Part shown: positions 9,539 to 18,335 of the stretch, piece by piece
Numbering within the stretch: the first letter of the stretch is position 1
Layout: the number at the start of each line of letters is the position of its first letter
Origin: Pseudoxanthomonas sp.
GTDB taxonomy: Bacteria > Pseudomonadota > Gammaproteobacteria > Xanthomonadales > Xanthomonadaceae
DNA length: 64,000 nt
Direction of reading: 5' to 3'
Assembly: GCF_024710765.1 (NCBI RefSeq)
Contig: NZ_JANJUE010000207.1
Location: 1-64,000 of the forward strand
Program-made: the position numbers and the translations under genes
Notes under the pieces: generated by a model
Told to the model about the DNA's origin: nothing
The model's input: the letters and a program-made list of their open reading frames with translations, nothing else
Database searches by the model: none

Positions 9539-10912
9539 TCAGACCTCCAGCCGCATGCCCGGGCGCGCCAGCTCGACGTCCACGCCGAAGCGTTCGCCCA
9601 GTTCGCCGGCCAGCGCCTCGCGCGCGCGATCCTCGCCATGCACCAGCACCACCGGCGGCGAAGGTTCGAAGCCGCCGTACCACGCCAGCAGGCCGGCCTG
9701 ATCCGCGTGCGCGGACAGGCCACCGATGGTGTGGCAGCGCGCATTGACCCGATGATCGCGGCCATGGATGCGCACCCAGCGCGCGCCATCGACCAGCCGC
9801 CGTCCCAGCGTGCCCTCGGCCTGGTAACCGACGAACACCACGTGGGTGCGCTGGCGTTCCAGGTTGTGGGCCAGGTGATGCTGGATGCGGCCGCCATTGG
9901 CCATGCCCGAGCCGGCGATGATGATCGCGCCATTGGCGATCTGGTTGATCGCCATCGACTCGGCGGTGCTCTCGGTGACGCGCAGGTTGGGCAGGCGGAA
10001 CGGATTGGGCGAACCGCGCCAGACTTCCTGCGCCTCCGCATCGAACAGTTCGTGGTGGCGGCCGTAGATCCCCACCACCTTGCCGGCCATCGGGCTGTCC
10101 AGGAACACGCGCCAGCGCGACATGTTCCATTCGTCCCAGAAGCGCGCGAACCAGTACAGCAGTTCCTGGCTGCGGCCCACCGCGAACGCGGGAATCAGCA
10201 CGTTGCCGCGATCGGCCCAGGCTTGTTCGAGGATCTCGCCCAGCTCGCGCACGGTGGCCGGACGCTCCCGGTGGTTGCGATCGCCGTAGGTGGATTCCAT
10301 CAGCAGCAGATCCGCCTCGCCTACCGGCGAGGGATCGCGCAGGATCGGCGTGCCCTTCTGGCCCAGATCGCCGGAGAACACCAGCTTGCGTCCGTCCGCC
10401 CATGCTTCGACGATGCTGGATCCGAGGATATGGCCGGCATCCCGGAACGCGATGTCCACGCCCGGCAGGATTGACTGGCGCTGTTCGTATGGCAGCGGGC
10501 GGACCTGCGCCATCGCCGCCTGCACGTCGTCGCGGTCGTACAGCGGCCGTGCTTCCGGTTCGCCGCGGCGCCGGTGCCGGTTGGCGCGATCGGCATCGGC
10601 TTCGGCCAGCGAGGCCGAATCCATCAGCATCACCGGCATCAGTTCGGCGGTGGCGGCCTGCGCGTATATCGGGCCGCGGAATCCGCGCCGCACCAGCAAC
10701 GGGATGCGGCCGATGTGATCGATGTGGGCATGGCTGACCACCAGTGCGTCCAGCGCGGCCGGATCGAACGGGAAGGGATCGGCGTTGCGGGCCTCGGTCT
10801 CGCGGCTGCCCTGGATCATTCCGCAATCCAGCAGGATCCGCTGGCCCGCCGCGTGCAACAGGTGCATCGAGCCGGTCACCTCGCCGGCCGCGCCATGGAA
10901 TTCGATCCGCAT
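9539..10912 (-). CDS. Metallo-beta-lactamase/beta-CASP RNA-processing exonuclease family
   Basis: A protein of 457 residues of the CPSF73/RNase J-like beta-CASP family. The MBL zinc motif SHAHIDHIG is near residue 60, DAGHILGSS and SGDLGQKGTPIL follow, then the beta-CASP insertion with ESTYGDR, PAFAVGRSQELLYW and AGSGMANGGRI. The C-terminal RNA-specificity block TIGGLSAHADQ is present. This is an mRNA-decay or RNA 3'-end nuclease fold; in bacteria such proteins are endo/exoribonucleases with poorly known targets. The ATG at 10912 begins at MRIEFHGAAGEVTGS, the universal family start; longer frames are spurious. Converges with the cyclase gene. Confidence 0.9.
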   Translation of the reverse strand: MRIEFHGAAGEVTGSMHLLHAAGQRILLDCGMIQGSRETEARNADPFPFDPAALDALVVSHAHIDHIGRIPLLVRRGFRGPIYAQAATAELMPVMLMDSASLAEADADRANRHRRRGEPEARPLYDRDDVQAAMAQVRPLPYEQRQSILPGVDIAFRDAGHILGSSIVEAWADGRKLVFSGDLGQKGTPILRDPSPVGEADLLLMESTYGDRNHRERPATVRELGEILEQAWADRGNVLIPAFAVGRSQELLYWFARFWDEWNMSRWRVFLDSPMAGKVVGIYGRHHELFDAEAQEVWRGSPNPFRLPNLRVTESTAESMAINQIANGAIIIAGSGMANGGRIQHHLAHNLERQRTHVVFVGYQAEGTLGRRLVDGARWVRIHGRDHRVNARCHTIGGLSAHADQAGLLAWYGGFEPSPPVVLVHGEDRAREALAGELGERFGVDVELARPGMRLEV

Positions 10913-11008
10913 TCTCGGCTCCCGCAGTGTCCGCCCCACCCTAGCATGGCCCGACGCCGCGGCCATGACGCTCCGCCAATGGCCTGCCCCGTACCATGAC
11001 CTTCGACA

Positions 11009-11030
11009 CCCCCCGCCCTTCCGGGCGGGG
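11009..11030. other. GC-rich stem-loop upstream of M13 peptidase gene
   Basis: CCCCGCCC (11,011-11,018), loop TTCC, GGGCGGGG (11,023-11,030) forms a perfect hairpin in the divergent intergenic region, with no following T run. It could be a 5'-leader hairpin or a factor-independent pause; no function is shown. Confidence 0.45.
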
Positions 11031-11096
11031 GAGTAGAGTCCGCGCACGTCCGTCTGGACAGACCTATCCCAATGCCCTCCCGGGCCGGAGTTGAAA

Positions 11097-13205
11097 GTGA
11101 CCTTCCGTAAACCGCAGATGCTTCTCTTGTCCCTGGCCGTCACCGCGGCCCTCGCCGGCTGTTCCAAGCCCAACGAAGCCGCTTCCCCCGACGCCGCCGC
11201 CAAGGCCAGCGCCGACAGCGGCGAACTGCAACTGAAGCTGGACGAGAGCAAGCTGCCGCCGGTGAACCGCTTCCTGGTGGCGGATCTGGACACCAGCAAG
11301 AACGCCTGCGCCGACTTTACCGGTTACGCCAACGGCAAGTGGCTGGCCGCCAACACCATCCCCGGCGACCGCACCAGCTGGGGCGCGTTCGAAATGCTGG
11401 ATGAGCGCTCCACCGCCGTGCAGCGCCAGTTGGCCGAACAGGCCGCCGCGCACGCCAACGCCACCGGCGTGGAGAAGATCGTCGGCGACCTGTGGGCCAC
11501 CGGCATGGACGAAGCCAAGGTCAATGCCCAGGGCATCGAGCCGATCAAGGCCGACCTGACCGCGATCGACGGCCTGGCCAGCAAGGAAGCGATCGTGGAC
11601 TACCTGAGCGCCAATGCCGCCAAGGGCCGCAACTTCCTGTTCGGCTTCGGTGGCGAGGCCGACTTCAAGGATTCCTCGATGGTGCTGGCCTATGCCTCGC
11701 AGGGCGGCCTGGGCCTGCCGGATCCGGAGTACTACACCAAGGCCGAGAACAAGGAAAAGCTGCAGGCCTACGAGACGCACATCGCCAAGGTGCTGGAGCT
11801 GTCGGGCGTGGCCGTCGCCGATGCCGCCAAGCAGGCCAAGGACGTGGTCGCGTTCGAGACCCGCCTGGCCAAGGCCTCCAAGACCAGCGAGGAACTCTCG
11901 CGCGACGTGTCGCTGTACTACAACCCGGTCACCCTGGCCGACGCCGACAAGCTGACCCCGAACTTCTCCTGGACCCGGTTCTTCGAATCGCAGGGCGTGA
12001 AGGCGGACAAGTTCTCGCTGGCCATGCCTGGCTTCCACCAGGAAGTGAGCAAGATGCTGGGCGATACCGATCCGGCGACCTGGCGCGCCTACCTGCGCTT
12101 CCACACCGTCGATGGCGCGTCGCCGTACCTGAGCGACGCCTTCGTCAACGAGAACTTCAACTTCTACGCCAAGACCCTGCGCGGGCAGAAGGAAATCAAG
12201 CCGCGCTGGAAGCGCGTGCTCGACACCGTGGAAGGCGAGGCCGGCGAAGCGCTGGGCCAGATGTACGTGAAGGTGGCCTTCCCGGCCGAATCCAAGGCCA
12301 AGATGGAAACCCTGGTCGGCAACCTGCGCACCGCGCTGAAGAGCCGCCTGGAGAACCTGCCGTGGATGAGCGCGGAAACCAAGCAGAAGGCCATCGCCAA
12401 GTGGGAGACCTTCACCCCGAAAATCGGCTACCCGGACAAGTGGCGCGAGTGGACCGGCCTGAGCACCAGCCGCGACAGCTACATCGGCAACGTGCTGGCC
12501 GCGCAGGAGTTCAACTACAAGTGGAACCTGGGCAAGATCGGCAAGCCGGTGGACAAGACCGAATGGGGCATGCCGCCGCAGATGGTCAACGCCTACTACA
12601 ACCCGCTGCAGAACGAGATCGTGTTCCCGGCCGCCATCCTGCAGCCGCCGTTCTTCGATCCCAACGCTTCGGATGAAATGAACTACGGCGGCATCGGCGC
12701 GGTGATCGGCCACGAGATGATCCACGGCTACGACGACCAGGGTTCGCGCTTCGGACCGACCGGCAACATGGAAGTGTGGTGGACCGACGGCGACGCCAAG
12801 GCGTTCTCCGGCCTCACCGGCAAGCTGGTGAACCAGTTCAACGGCTACACCACCGAAGGCGGCGGCAAGGTCAACGGCAGCCTGACCCTGGGCGAGAACA
12901 TCGCCGACCTGGGCGGCCTGGCGACCGCGTACGAGGCGATGAAGAAGGCTACCGAGGCCACGCCGGATCCGAAGACCGACGGGCTGACCCGCGACCAGCG
13001 CTTCTTCCTGAACTGGGCGACGGTATGGCGCCGCAACTTCACTCCGGAAGAACTGACCGTGCGCCTGAAGACCGACCCGCACGCGCCGGCCAACTTCCGT
13101 GCCATCGGCGCGCCGTCCAACCTGCCGGCGTTCGCCGCCGCCTTCCAGTGCAAGGCCGGCGATGCGATGGTCCGCGACGGCGACAAGCAGGTGGTGATCT
13201 GGTAA
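11097..13205 (+). CDS. pepO: M13 family zinc metallopeptidase, lipoprotein (neprilysin/PepO-like)
   Basis: A protein of about 702 residues with a lipoprotein signal (LLLSLAVTAALAGC, lipobox LAGC), so it is membrane-anchored in the periplasm or outer membrane. The M13 features are complete: the NAYYNP-type segment before the active site, HEMIH at 12,712-12,726 (zinc and catalytic residues), and ENIADLGG (third zinc ligand and the ExxxD motif). It cleaves short oligopeptides. I chose GTG at 11,097 because GGAG is six bases upstream; TTG at 11,091 would have it directly adjacent. A second, altered M13 gene follows in tandem. Confidence 0.9.
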   Translation: MTFRKPQMLLLSLAVTAALAGCSKPNEAASPDAAAKASADSGELQLKLDESKLPPVNRFLVADLDTSKNACADFTGYANGKWLAANTIPGDRTSWGAFEMLDERSTAVQRQLAEQAAAHANATGVEKIVGDLWATGMDEAKVNAQGIEPIKADLTAIDGLASKEAIVDYLSANAAKGRNFLFGFGGEADFKDSSMVLAYASQGGLGLPDPEYYTKAENKEKLQAYETHIAKVLELSGVAVADAAKQAKDVVAFETRLAKASKTSEELSRDVSLYYNPVTLADADKLTPNFSWTRFFESQGVKADKFSLAMPGFHQEVSKMLGDTDPATWRAYLRFHTVDGASPYLSDAFVNENFNFYAKTLRGQKEIKPRWKRVLDTVEGEAGEALGQMYVKVAFPAESKAKMETLVGNLRTALKSRLENLPWMSAETKQKAIAKWETFTPKIGYPDKWREWTGLSTSRDSYIGNVLAAQEFNYKWNLGKIGKPVDKTEWGMPPQMVNAYYNPLQNEIVFPAAILQPPFFDPNASDEMNYGGIGAVIGHEMIHGYDDQGSRFGPTGNMEVWWTDGDAKAFSGLTGKLVNQFNGYTTEGGGKVNGSLTLGENIADLGGLATAYEAMKKATEATPDPKTDGLTRDQRFFLNWATVWRRNFTPEELTVRLKTDPHAPANFRAIGAPSNLPAFAAAFQCKAGDAMVRDGDKQVVIW

Positions 13206-13232
13206 TCCGGACTACATCCGGCGGTACCCACG

Positions 13233-13256
13233 AAGGCCCGGGAAGTCCCGGGCCTT
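13233..13256 (+). terminator. Terminator-like hairpin after first M13 gene
   Basis: AAGGCCCGGGA (13,233-13,243) and TCCCGGGCCTT (13,246-13,256) form an 11-bp stem 28 bases past the stop codon. The T tract is weak (CCTCGTTT), so termination may be partial. Confidence 0.6.
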
Positions 13257-13353
13257 CCTCGTTTCCGGACCCACCCGGGAAGTGTGCGCCGCGTTCAGGG
13301 AGGCCCCGCCCTGCTTGCTAGAATCCGCCAACTCCAACACCCCGGATTTCCTG

Positions 13354-15360
13354 ATGTCGAAGACCCGCGCCGCCCTTGGCCACCCCTCCCTGCTCGCCTT
13401 CGCCCTGATCACCGCGCTGGGCATTCCGCAGGCCGAAGCCGCCAAGAAGAAGGCGCCGCGCGCTCCCGCCGTCAGTGCTGCCTGCAGCGACTTCTACAGC
13501 CACGCCAACGCCGACTGGCTGAAGGCCAACACCGCCCCGGGCGCCAGCGCGCTGGGCCAGCTGCGCGAGCGCACCGAACAGCAGCAGCGCGATCTGTTGC
13601 AGGCGGCGATGCAGTCGCCGCAGGGCCACGTGCAGAAACTGCTGGGCGATTTCTGGGCCAGCGGCCTGGATGAAGCCGCGGTCGAAGCCGACGGTGCCAA
13701 GCCGATCGCGCCGCTGCTGGATCGCATCAACGCGATCAAGAAGGCCAAGGACGTCGCCCCGGCGATCGCCGCGCTGCACCAGGTCGGCATCCCGGTCGCG
13801 TTCAACTTCAGCCCGGACGTGGACCTGCGCGCGCTGGATCGCCACATCGGTTATTTCATGCAGGGTGGCCTCGGCCTGCCGGACCCGGCCTACTACACCC
13901 GTACCGACGCCGACACCAAACAGGTGATGGATCGCTATCGCGCCTACGTGAAGCAGGTCCTTGCCCTCACCGGGACCGCCCAGAACCGCCTCGATGCCGA
14001 CGCGCAGGCGGTGCTGGATCTGGAAACCCGCCTGGCGCAGGTCTCCAAGCCGCTGCTGGACCTGCGCAACCCGCTGTCCAATTTCGCCCCGGTCGCCACC
14101 AAGGACCTGGGCAAGCAGTACCGCAACCTGCAGATCGACGCCTTCCTCAAGGCCCAGGGCGTCAACGACGACACCGTGTCGATCGCCGATCCGGCCTTGT
14201 TCAAGCAGATCGACGCGCTGGTCGCCAGCCTCAAGCCGGATCAGTGGAAGGCCTACCTGCGCTGGCGCGTGGGCGATGCGATGGCGCCGTACCTGGCCAA
14301 GTCGTTCCGCGATGCCGAGTTCGAATTCCGCGGCAAGCTCCTGCGCGGCGAGAGCACGCCGCCGGCGCGCTGGCAGCAGGTGCTGGGCGCGATCAATCTC
14401 GCGGCCGGTCCGATGCTGGGCAAGGAATACGCCGAACGCTACCTGCCCAAGACCAGCGATCAGCAGGCCGAGGCGATTGCCGGCCAGGTGCGCGACGCGC
14501 TGGGCCGTGCGGTCGAACGCGCGGCGTGGCTGAGCGAGGGCGCCAAGGCCGAGGCCAAGGCCAAGCTCGGCAAGCTGAAGATCGAAGTCGGCACGCCGCA
14601 CCGCGACGTCGACTACAGCGTGCAGCCGATGGGCCGCGGCAGCTTCGGCGGCAACATGCTGATCGCCTCGACCTGGCGCCACCGCGAGGAGATGAAGCGG
14701 ATCGGCAAGGGCAACGCCGATCGCCGCTGGGACGTGCTGCCGCAGCAGCCCGCGCTGGCCTATGACCTGGCCCAGAACCGCCTAATCGTCACCGCCGCGG
14801 TGCTGCAGCCGCCGGTGTTCGATCCGCAGCGCGACATCGCCGGCCAGTTCGGCGCCTACGGCGCGCTGGTGGGACACGAGCTCAGCCGCGGCTTCGACAG
14901 CAAGGGCCGCATGGTCGACGCCAAGGGCGAGTTGCGCGACTGGTGGACCGCCTCGGACCTGACCGCCTGGAACGATATCGGCGCGAAGATCGCCGCGCAG
15001 TACGACGCGTTCGCCTATCCGGAACTGAAGAACGTCAAGGTCAACGGCAAGCGGGTCCAGGACGAGGCGCTGGCCGATCTGGCCGGCGTCGAACTGGCCT
15101 GGGATGCCTACATCACCCGCGAGCCGCAGGCGGCCACGCCGGCCAGGCAGTCATTCTTCAACGCCTGGGCGCAGCTGTGGGCACAGCGAATGGACGCCAC
15201 CGAAGCCGCCGAGCGCGCCGCCACCGACGTGCGCGCGCCGGGCCTGTGGCGCACCAATGCCCCGCTGTCCAACCAGGCCGCCTTCGGCCAAGCCTTCAGC
15301 TGCAAACCGGGTCAGCCGATGCAGCGCAAGGACACCGACCTGCTCGGCCAGTGGCGCTGA
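13354..15360 (+). CDS. M13-family peptidase homolog with altered zinc motif
   Basis: A protein of 668 residues, homologous over its whole length to the preceding M13 peptidase, with a Sec-type signal (MSKTRAALGHPSLLAFALITALGIP...AEA) but no lipobox. Where the family has HExxH, this protein has HELSR (14,875-14,889): the second zinc histidine is Arg (CGC). The downstream motif, usually ENxADLGG, reads EALADLAG, so Glu and Asp remain but the context is changed. A single CAC-to-CGC change would explain the Arg. It may be a non-catalytic or metal-altered partner of the upstream enzyme. The ATG at 13,354 gives a clean signal peptide; longer starts do not. Confidence 0.88.
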   Translation: MSKTRAALGHPSLLAFALITALGIPQAEAAKKKAPRAPAVSAACSDFYSHANADWLKANTAPGASALGQLRERTEQQQRDLLQAAMQSPQGHVQKLLGDFWASGLDEAAVEADGAKPIAPLLDRINAIKKAKDVAPAIAALHQVGIPVAFNFSPDVDLRALDRHIGYFMQGGLGLPDPAYYTRTDADTKQVMDRYRAYVKQVLALTGTAQNRLDADAQAVLDLETRLAQVSKPLLDLRNPLSNFAPVATKDLGKQYRNLQIDAFLKAQGVNDDTVSIADPALFKQIDALVASLKPDQWKAYLRWRVGDAMAPYLAKSFRDAEFEFRGKLLRGESTPPARWQQVLGAINLAAGPMLGKEYAERYLPKTSDQQAEAIAGQVRDALGRAVERAAWLSEGAKAEAKAKLGKLKIEVGTPHRDVDYSVQPMGRGSFGGNMLIASTWRHREEMKRIGKGNADRRWDVLPQQPALAYDLAQNRLIVTAAVLQPPVFDPQRDIAGQFGAYGALVGHELSRGFDSKGRMVDAKGELRDWWTASDLTAWNDIGAKIAAQYDAFAYPELKNVKVNGKRVQDEALADLAGVELAWDAYITREPQAATPARQSFFNAWAQLWAQRMDATEAAERAATDVRAPGLWRTNAPLSNQAAFGQAFSCKPGQPMQRKDTDLLGQWR

Positions 15361-15381
15361 ATCGCCACGACGGAAACCCAT

Positions 15382-15410
15382 AAAAAAACGGCGCGGAAAC
15401 GCGCCGTTTT
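15382..15410. terminator. Bidirectional rho-independent terminator
   Basis: A run of seven A, then ACGGCGCG (15,388-15,395), loop GAAA, CGCGCCGT (15,400-15,407) and TTTTC. The A run on one side and T run on the other serve both converging genes (M13 homolog and rhomboid). Confidence 0.88.
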
Positions 15411-15446
15411 CTTTTCGCGGATGCCCCTGGCCGGAGCGGTGTCCGC

Positions 15447-16115
15447 CTATTTGACGATCCGCATCCGCGGGCCCGGTGGCCGGCGCTTGCCGAATGGCGG
15501 CTGCCCGCGCCAGTAGCGGATCATCAGCCAGCCGAAGATCATGCCGCCGAGGTGGGCGAAATGGGCCACGCCCGACTGCATGCCGGTGATGCCGAACAGC
15601 AGCGTCAAGGCGCCGTAGATGATCACCAGCGTGCGCGCGCGGATCTCCATCGGAATCGGAAACACGATCATGCGCTGGTTCGGGAACAGCATGCCGTAGC
15701 CCAGCAGCAGGCCGAAGACCGCACCCGAGGCGCCAAGTGAAGGAACCGCCGGACCACCGCCGGACAGTACCCACGAGCTCACCAGCAGCTGGCACAGGTT
15801 GGCGCCAACCAGGCAGACGAAGTAGTAGGTGGTGAAACGCTTCTCGCCCCAGGTGGCTTCCAACGGCGAACCGAACATCCACAAGGCCAGCATGTTGAAC
15901 AGCAGATGGGTCAGGCTGGCATGCATGAAGCCGCTGGTCAGCAGCTGCCACGGCATGAAGGCATAGCGTCCGAAATCGCCGGCATTGCCGGTGAAGTCGA
16001 TCGGCCATTGCAGGAACGGAAGCGTGATGGCCTCGCCCAGGAAGCTCTGGAGCAGGAACACCACCACATTGGCGATCAGCAGCGCGCGGGTAACCGGCAG
16101 CACGGGAGGAAACAT
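15447..16115 (-). CDS. Rhomboid family intramembrane serine protease
   Basis: A protein of 222 residues with six predicted helices. The rhomboid signatures are visible: WQLLTSGFMHASLTHLLFNM (the HxxxN oxyanion loop helix), the nucleophile in GASGAVFGL (GxSG), and the catalytic His in HFAHLGG. It should cut transmembrane substrates within the inner membrane. I prefer ATG at 16,115 (MFPPVLPVTRALL), because AAGGA is about eight bases upstream; an ATG at 16,124 would have this site directly adjacent. The C-terminal tail is basic and cytoplasmic. It converges on the M13 pair and is followed upstream by the ATL gene on the same strand. Confidence 0.9.
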   Translation of the reverse strand: MFPPVLPVTRALLIANVVVFLLQSFLGEAITLPFLQWPIDFTGNAGDFGRYAFMPWQLLTSGFMHASLTHLLFNMLALWMFGSPLEATWGEKRFTTYYFVCLVGANLCQLLVSSWVLSGGGPAVPSLGASGAVFGLLLGYGMLFPNQRMIVFPIPMEIRARTLVIIYGALTLLFGITGMQSGVAHFAHLGGMIFGWLMIRYWRGQPPFGKRRPPGPRMRIVK

Positions 16116-16158
16116 GGCTCGCATCCTTCGGGAACGCCGCCATGATAACCGCGGAGCT

Positions 16159-16497
16159 TCAGCCGCCCGGAGGTCCCCAAAGCGCCTCGTCCAGCGTCCG
16201 TGCAGCTTTCACCCCGCGCACCCGCCCCTTTTCCACCCGCACGCCTTCGGCGCGCAGGCGCTGGCTCTGCTCGCGATAGCCCTTTGAGCCTTCGGGAAAC
16301 GCGATGCGGCCATCCGAGCGCAGTACCCGGTGCCAGGGCAGGCGCGCGTCGTCGTTGTTGCTGAGGATGCGCGCGACCAGGCGGGCGCGCCCGGGCAGGC
16401 CCGCGCGACGCGCGACCTCGCCGTAGCCGGCCACCTGCCCGTGCGGAATCGCGCGGATGGCGGCGAGGATCTTCGCTTCCGGCGTGGCTTCCGCCAT
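16159..16497 (-). CDS. Alkyltransferase-like protein (ATL, MGMT family)
   Basis: A protein of 112 residues corresponding to the DNA-binding C-terminal domain of O6-methylguanine methyltransferase. The active-site PCHRV of true methyltransferases is PWHRVL here: Trp replaces the acceptor Cys. This is the hallmark of ATL proteins, which bind O6-alkylguanine without removing it and hand the lesion to nucleotide excision repair. GYGEVARRAG and the arginine finger region LVARILSNN are present. The ATG at 16,497 gives the usual family length. It lies 44 bases upstream of the rhomboid gene on the same strand and may share its transcript. Confidence 0.88.
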   Translation of the reverse strand: MAEATPEAKILAAIRAIPHGQVAGYGEVARRAGLPGRARLVARILSNNDDARLPWHRVLRSDGRIAFPEGSKGYREQSQRLRAEGVRVEKGRVRGVKAARTLDEALWGPPGG

Positions 16498-16616
16498 GGC
16501 GGGTGTTTCCGGTCGGGGGATGCCGGAAGTGTGGCGCCTGCCCCGTCCGTTGGCTACCCCGACCACCGCAAACCGGCCTACCATACGGATCTGGAATTTC
16601 CCGAGTCCGCCACGCC

Positions 16617-17027
16617 ATGAAGAACTTCGAACAGATCCGCAGCCACCTGACCACCTCCGGCTACCGGGTGTCGGTGCAGGAACCCTATGTGGCCTGCGTG
16701 GAACTGTCGCTGGACAGCGGAAGCCGGCACCAGGCCATCTTCCTGTCCGAGCTGAGCAACGACGACGAGCGCAGCTACCTGCGGGTGAGCACCGTGATCG
16801 CACCGATCACCGGCGTCGACGCCCGCCGCGCGCTGGGTTTCAACTGGCACAGCAGCGTCGGCTACCTCGCCATCGGCGACCTCGACGGCGTGCCCTACCT
16901 GCAGTTGTGCGAGAACCGTCCCTACGACGGCCTGACCCCGGCCGAAGTGGACCGCCTGGTGCTGGAGATCGGCGGCCTGGGCGACCGCATGGAGCGCGCG
17001 CTTTCCGCCGAGGGTGATTTGCTCTGA
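16617..17027 (+). CDS. Hypothetical YbjN-like small acidic protein
   Basis: A soluble protein of 136 residues without signal peptide. The composition and pattern (YRVSVQEPYVACVEL, YLRVSTVIAPITG, FNWHSSVGYLAIGDLDGVPYL) resemble the YbjN / type III chaperone-like alpha-beta fold, which binds partner proteins. This is a resemblance only and no partner is visible nearby. ATG at 16,617 is the first good start, directly divergent from the ATL gene. GGGATTC heptamer repeats begin immediately after its stop. Confidence 0.7.
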   Translation: MKNFEQIRSHLTTSGYRVSVQEPYVACVELSLDSGSRHQAIFLSELSNDDERSYLRVSTVIAPITGVDARRALGFNWHSSVGYLAIGDLDGVPYLQLCENRPYDGLTPAEVDRLVLEIGGLGDRMERALSAEGDLL

Positions 17028-17031
17028 AGGC

Positions 17032-17068
17032 GGGGATTGGGGATTCGGGATTGGGGATTGGGGATTCG
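17032..17068. repeat. GGGATTG/GGGATTC heptamer array
   Basis: Five to six tandem heptamers alternating GGGATTG and GGGATTC, typical of intergenic arrays scattered through Xanthomonadaceae chromosomes. The reverse-complement array lies at 17,171-17,197, so the two could pair as a long stem after transcription. Confidence 0.85.
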
Positions 17069-17170
17069 TTGAAGCGGATCCGGTGTTGGAGCATCAAGGC
17101 CGAAATTCACCAAGTGGAATTCAGGATCGGGACGCGCTCAGGCCGCAAGCAGTACGCCTTCGCTCCTGCC

Positions 17171-17197
17171 AATCCCGAATCCCCAATCCCGAATCCC
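17171..17197. repeat. GAATCCC/CAATCCC heptamer array (inverse orientation)
   Basis: Inverted partner of the array at 17,032-17,068, on the other side of about 100 bases of unique DNA. It ends just before the stop codon of the pit gene and may act as its 3' structure. Confidence 0.85.
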
Positions 17198-17203
17198 GGC
17201 CCC

Positions 17204-18325
17204 TCAGGCCCAGCCCATCGCCTGCAGCAGCTTGAGCAGGCCGTAGGCGATGCCGCCGGCGGCGGGGATGGTCAGGATCCACGCCCAGATGATCCGCTCG
17301 ACCACGCTGAACTTCAGCGCGCGCGGGTTCTTGGCGAAGCCCACGCCCATGATCGCGGTCGAGATGCTGTGGGTGGTGGAGACGGGCATACCGAAATGCG
17401 CGGCCACGGTGAGGATCGTCGCCGAGCTGGTTTCCGCGGCAAAGCCGTTGATCGGATGCAGCTTGACCATCTTGTGGCCGAGGGTCTTGATGATCTTCCA
17501 GCCGCCCGAGGCGGTGCCCAGCGCCATCACCACCGCGCAGGTCAGCACGATCCAGGTCGCGATGTCCTGTTCCCCGGCACTGCCCGGATGCAGGAAGGCC
17601 AGCCAGCCCGGCAGTTCGTCGAGCGCGCCGGACGCCTCGGCGCCGAACAGGGTCAGCGCGATGATGCCCATGGTCTTCTGCGCGTCGTTGTGGCCGTGCG
17701 CATAACCCATGTAGGCCGCCGACAGGATCTGCGCCTTGCCGAAGAACTTGTTGACGAAGTTCGGCCGCGCCAGTCGCCCCAGCCAGCCACCGGCGCGCGC
17801 GAACAGCACGATCAGCCCCCACAGCAGCAGCATCACCGCGATGCCCAGCAGGAAGCCGGCGATCGGCGAGCTGATCATCGGCAGCACCACCTTCCACAGG
17901 ATGCCCTTGTTCTTGGCCCAGCTGCCGACGCTTTCGGACCAGATCAGCGCGCCCCAGTTGTTGTGCGCGGCGGCCAGGGCGGCGCCGCACAGGCCACCAA
18001 TCAGCGCGTGCGAGGACGAGGATGGCAGGCCTTTCCACCAGGTGATCAGGTTCCAGACGATGCCGCCGAGCAGCGCGCACAGGATCACCTGCGAGGTCAC
18101 CTCGACCACGCCGGTATCGATCAGGCCGGAAGCGATGGTCTTGGCCACCGCCGTGCCGGTCAGCGCGCCGATCAGGTTGGTCAGCGCCGCCAGCATCACC
18201 GCCTGCCCGGGGGTCAACACCTTGGTGGCGACCACGGTGGCGATGGAATTGGCGGTATCGTGGAAGCCGTTGATGAACTCGAACACGAGCGCGGCCAGGA
18301 TCACCACCAGGACCAGGGTCAGCAT
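17204..18325 (-). CDS. pit: Low-affinity inorganic phosphate transporter (Pit family)
   Basis: An inner-membrane protein of 373 residues with about ten helices in two repeated halves. Both Pit signatures are present: INGFHDTANSIATVVATKVL near the N-terminus and GYAHGHNDAQKTMGIIAL in the second half. It imports metal-phosphate complexes with protons. It lies 10 bp downstream of the DUF47 gene, the usual pairing, in which the DUF47 protein modulates transport. No Pho box is obvious upstream of the pair, in keeping with constitutive low-affinity uptake. Confidence 0.93.
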   Translation of the reverse strand: MLTLVLVVILAALVFEFINGFHDTANSIATVVATKVLTPGQAVMLAALTNLIGALTGTAVAKTIASGLIDTGVVEVTSQVILCALLGGIVWNLITWWKGLPSSSSHALIGGLCGAALAAAHNNWGALIWSESVGSWAKNKGILWKVVLPMISSPIAGFLLGIAVMLLLWGLIVLFARAGGWLGRLARPNFVNKFFGKAQILSAAYMGYAHGHNDAQKTMGIIALTLFGAEASGALDELPGWLAFLHPGSAGEQDIATWIVLTCAVVMALGTASGGWKIIKTLGHKMVKLHPINGFAAETSSATILTVAAHFGMPVSTTHSISTAIMGVGFAKNPRALKFSVVERIIWAWILTIPAAGGIAYGLLKLLQAMGWA

Positions 18326-18335
18326 GGTGCGGTCC

